Assembly (NCBI GenBank): GCA_964631125.1
Contig: CAZVYN010000052.1
Coordinates: 1 to 31,318 of the forward strand
Length of the DNA stretch: 31,318 nucleotides
Direction: 5' to 3'
Source of the DNA: CAZVYN01 sp964631125
GTDB taxonomy: Bacteria > Eisenbacteria > RBG-16-71-46 > CAIMUX01
Shown: positions 31,236 through 31,318 of the stretch, piece by piece
How positions within the stretch are numbered: position 1 is the stretch's first letter
How the letters are laid out: every line of letters begins with the position of its first letter
The notes under the pieces: model-generated
Told to the model about the DNA's origin: nothing
The model's database searches: none
The model's input: only the letters and a program-made list of their open reading frames with translations
Program-made: the position numbers and the translations under genes

Positions 31236-31318
31236 ATGGCGGAGGCGTCGCCGGGATGGCCTCCGGCGCCGGCGCCGCGCGGCTTGGGTCCTGACCGACG
31301 CGACCAACACCCCCGCGA
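31236..31318 (+). CDS. Possible start of a gene running off the window
   Basis: An ATG at 31236 opens a frame that is still open at the window end, reading MAEASPGWPPAPAPRGLGPD and on. The Pro/Ala-rich start resembles the disordered heads of some membrane proteins in GC-rich bacteria. No clear ribosome-binding site precedes it. With only 27 codons, chance is a real alternative. Confidence 0.25.
   Translation, partial: MAEASPGWPPAPAPRGLGPDRRDQHPR

Noticed and set aside
31059..31310. An 83-codon Arg-rich frame on the minus strand near the window end
   Set aside because: It crosses the promoter, the operator and a 7-bp minisatellite, and looks like random GC-rich sequence.

Overview
The window is about 31 kb of GC-rich bacterial DNA (roughly two thirds G+C by eye), densely coding on both strands. 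I saw no rRNA, tRNA, CRISPR array, transposase or integrase. The best lineage hint is a set of exported proteins with a C-terminal FlgD-like/T9SS type A sorting domain (a PNPF opening and a GxYFxxL ending), together with dockerin-like DCNGNG repeats, SBBP repeats and many small lipoproteins. This combination is typical of Candidatus Eisenbacteria and related FCB-side phyla. The assignment is an inference, because no marker gene is present.

Layout. 1-3068: gamma-glutamyltransferase (cut by the window edge) diverges from an acyl-CoA dehydrogenase-serC pair. 3073-8040: three exported proteins on the minus strand (a two-repeat lipoprotein and two proteins with sorting domains). 8145-10734: padR with a candidate self-operator, then cysE and cysK, the two steps from serine to cysteine. 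10813-12641: a lipoprotein cytochrome c and a di-haem cytochrome fused to a predicted outer-membrane barrel. 12742-17209: an MFS exporter, then on the minus strand a GT39-like membrane glycosyltransferase, GtrA, an ECF sigma factor and its probable anti-sigma partner. 17301-20244: a MoxR/magnesium-chelatase-like ATPase, a membrane protein and a lipoprotein. 20520-25676: an SBBP-repeat protein that has lost its sorting domain runs into a tight four-gene minus-strand operon: type III polyketide synthase, ICMT-like methyltransferase, a sulfatase-fold enzyme with Thr as nucleophile, and a spermidine-synthase-like protein. 25708-28467: a lipoprotein, a VWA protein (the usual partner of the ATPase at 17301) and an SGNH hydrolase.

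28583-29959 looks like accessory DNA. It holds a truncated HigA-type antitoxin, a damaged GNAT acetyltransferase containing 9-bp and 6-bp tandem repeats, and an AAA_28-type ATPase. Two direct copies of a 33-bp palindromic element separate these genes, so the block resembles a cassette array, although integron attC boxes are not visible. The window ends with a cupin-TetR operon behind a clear promoter and a perfect 18-bp operator.

The observations I rate highest are the palindrome-delimited block, the cytochrome-barrel fusion with its lipoprotein cytochrome, and the type III PKS operon with an unusual sulfatase-fold member. Several genes are coupled through four-base overlaps using rare starts (TTGA, CTGA), and several carry in-frame minisatellites with 9-bp or 12-bp units.
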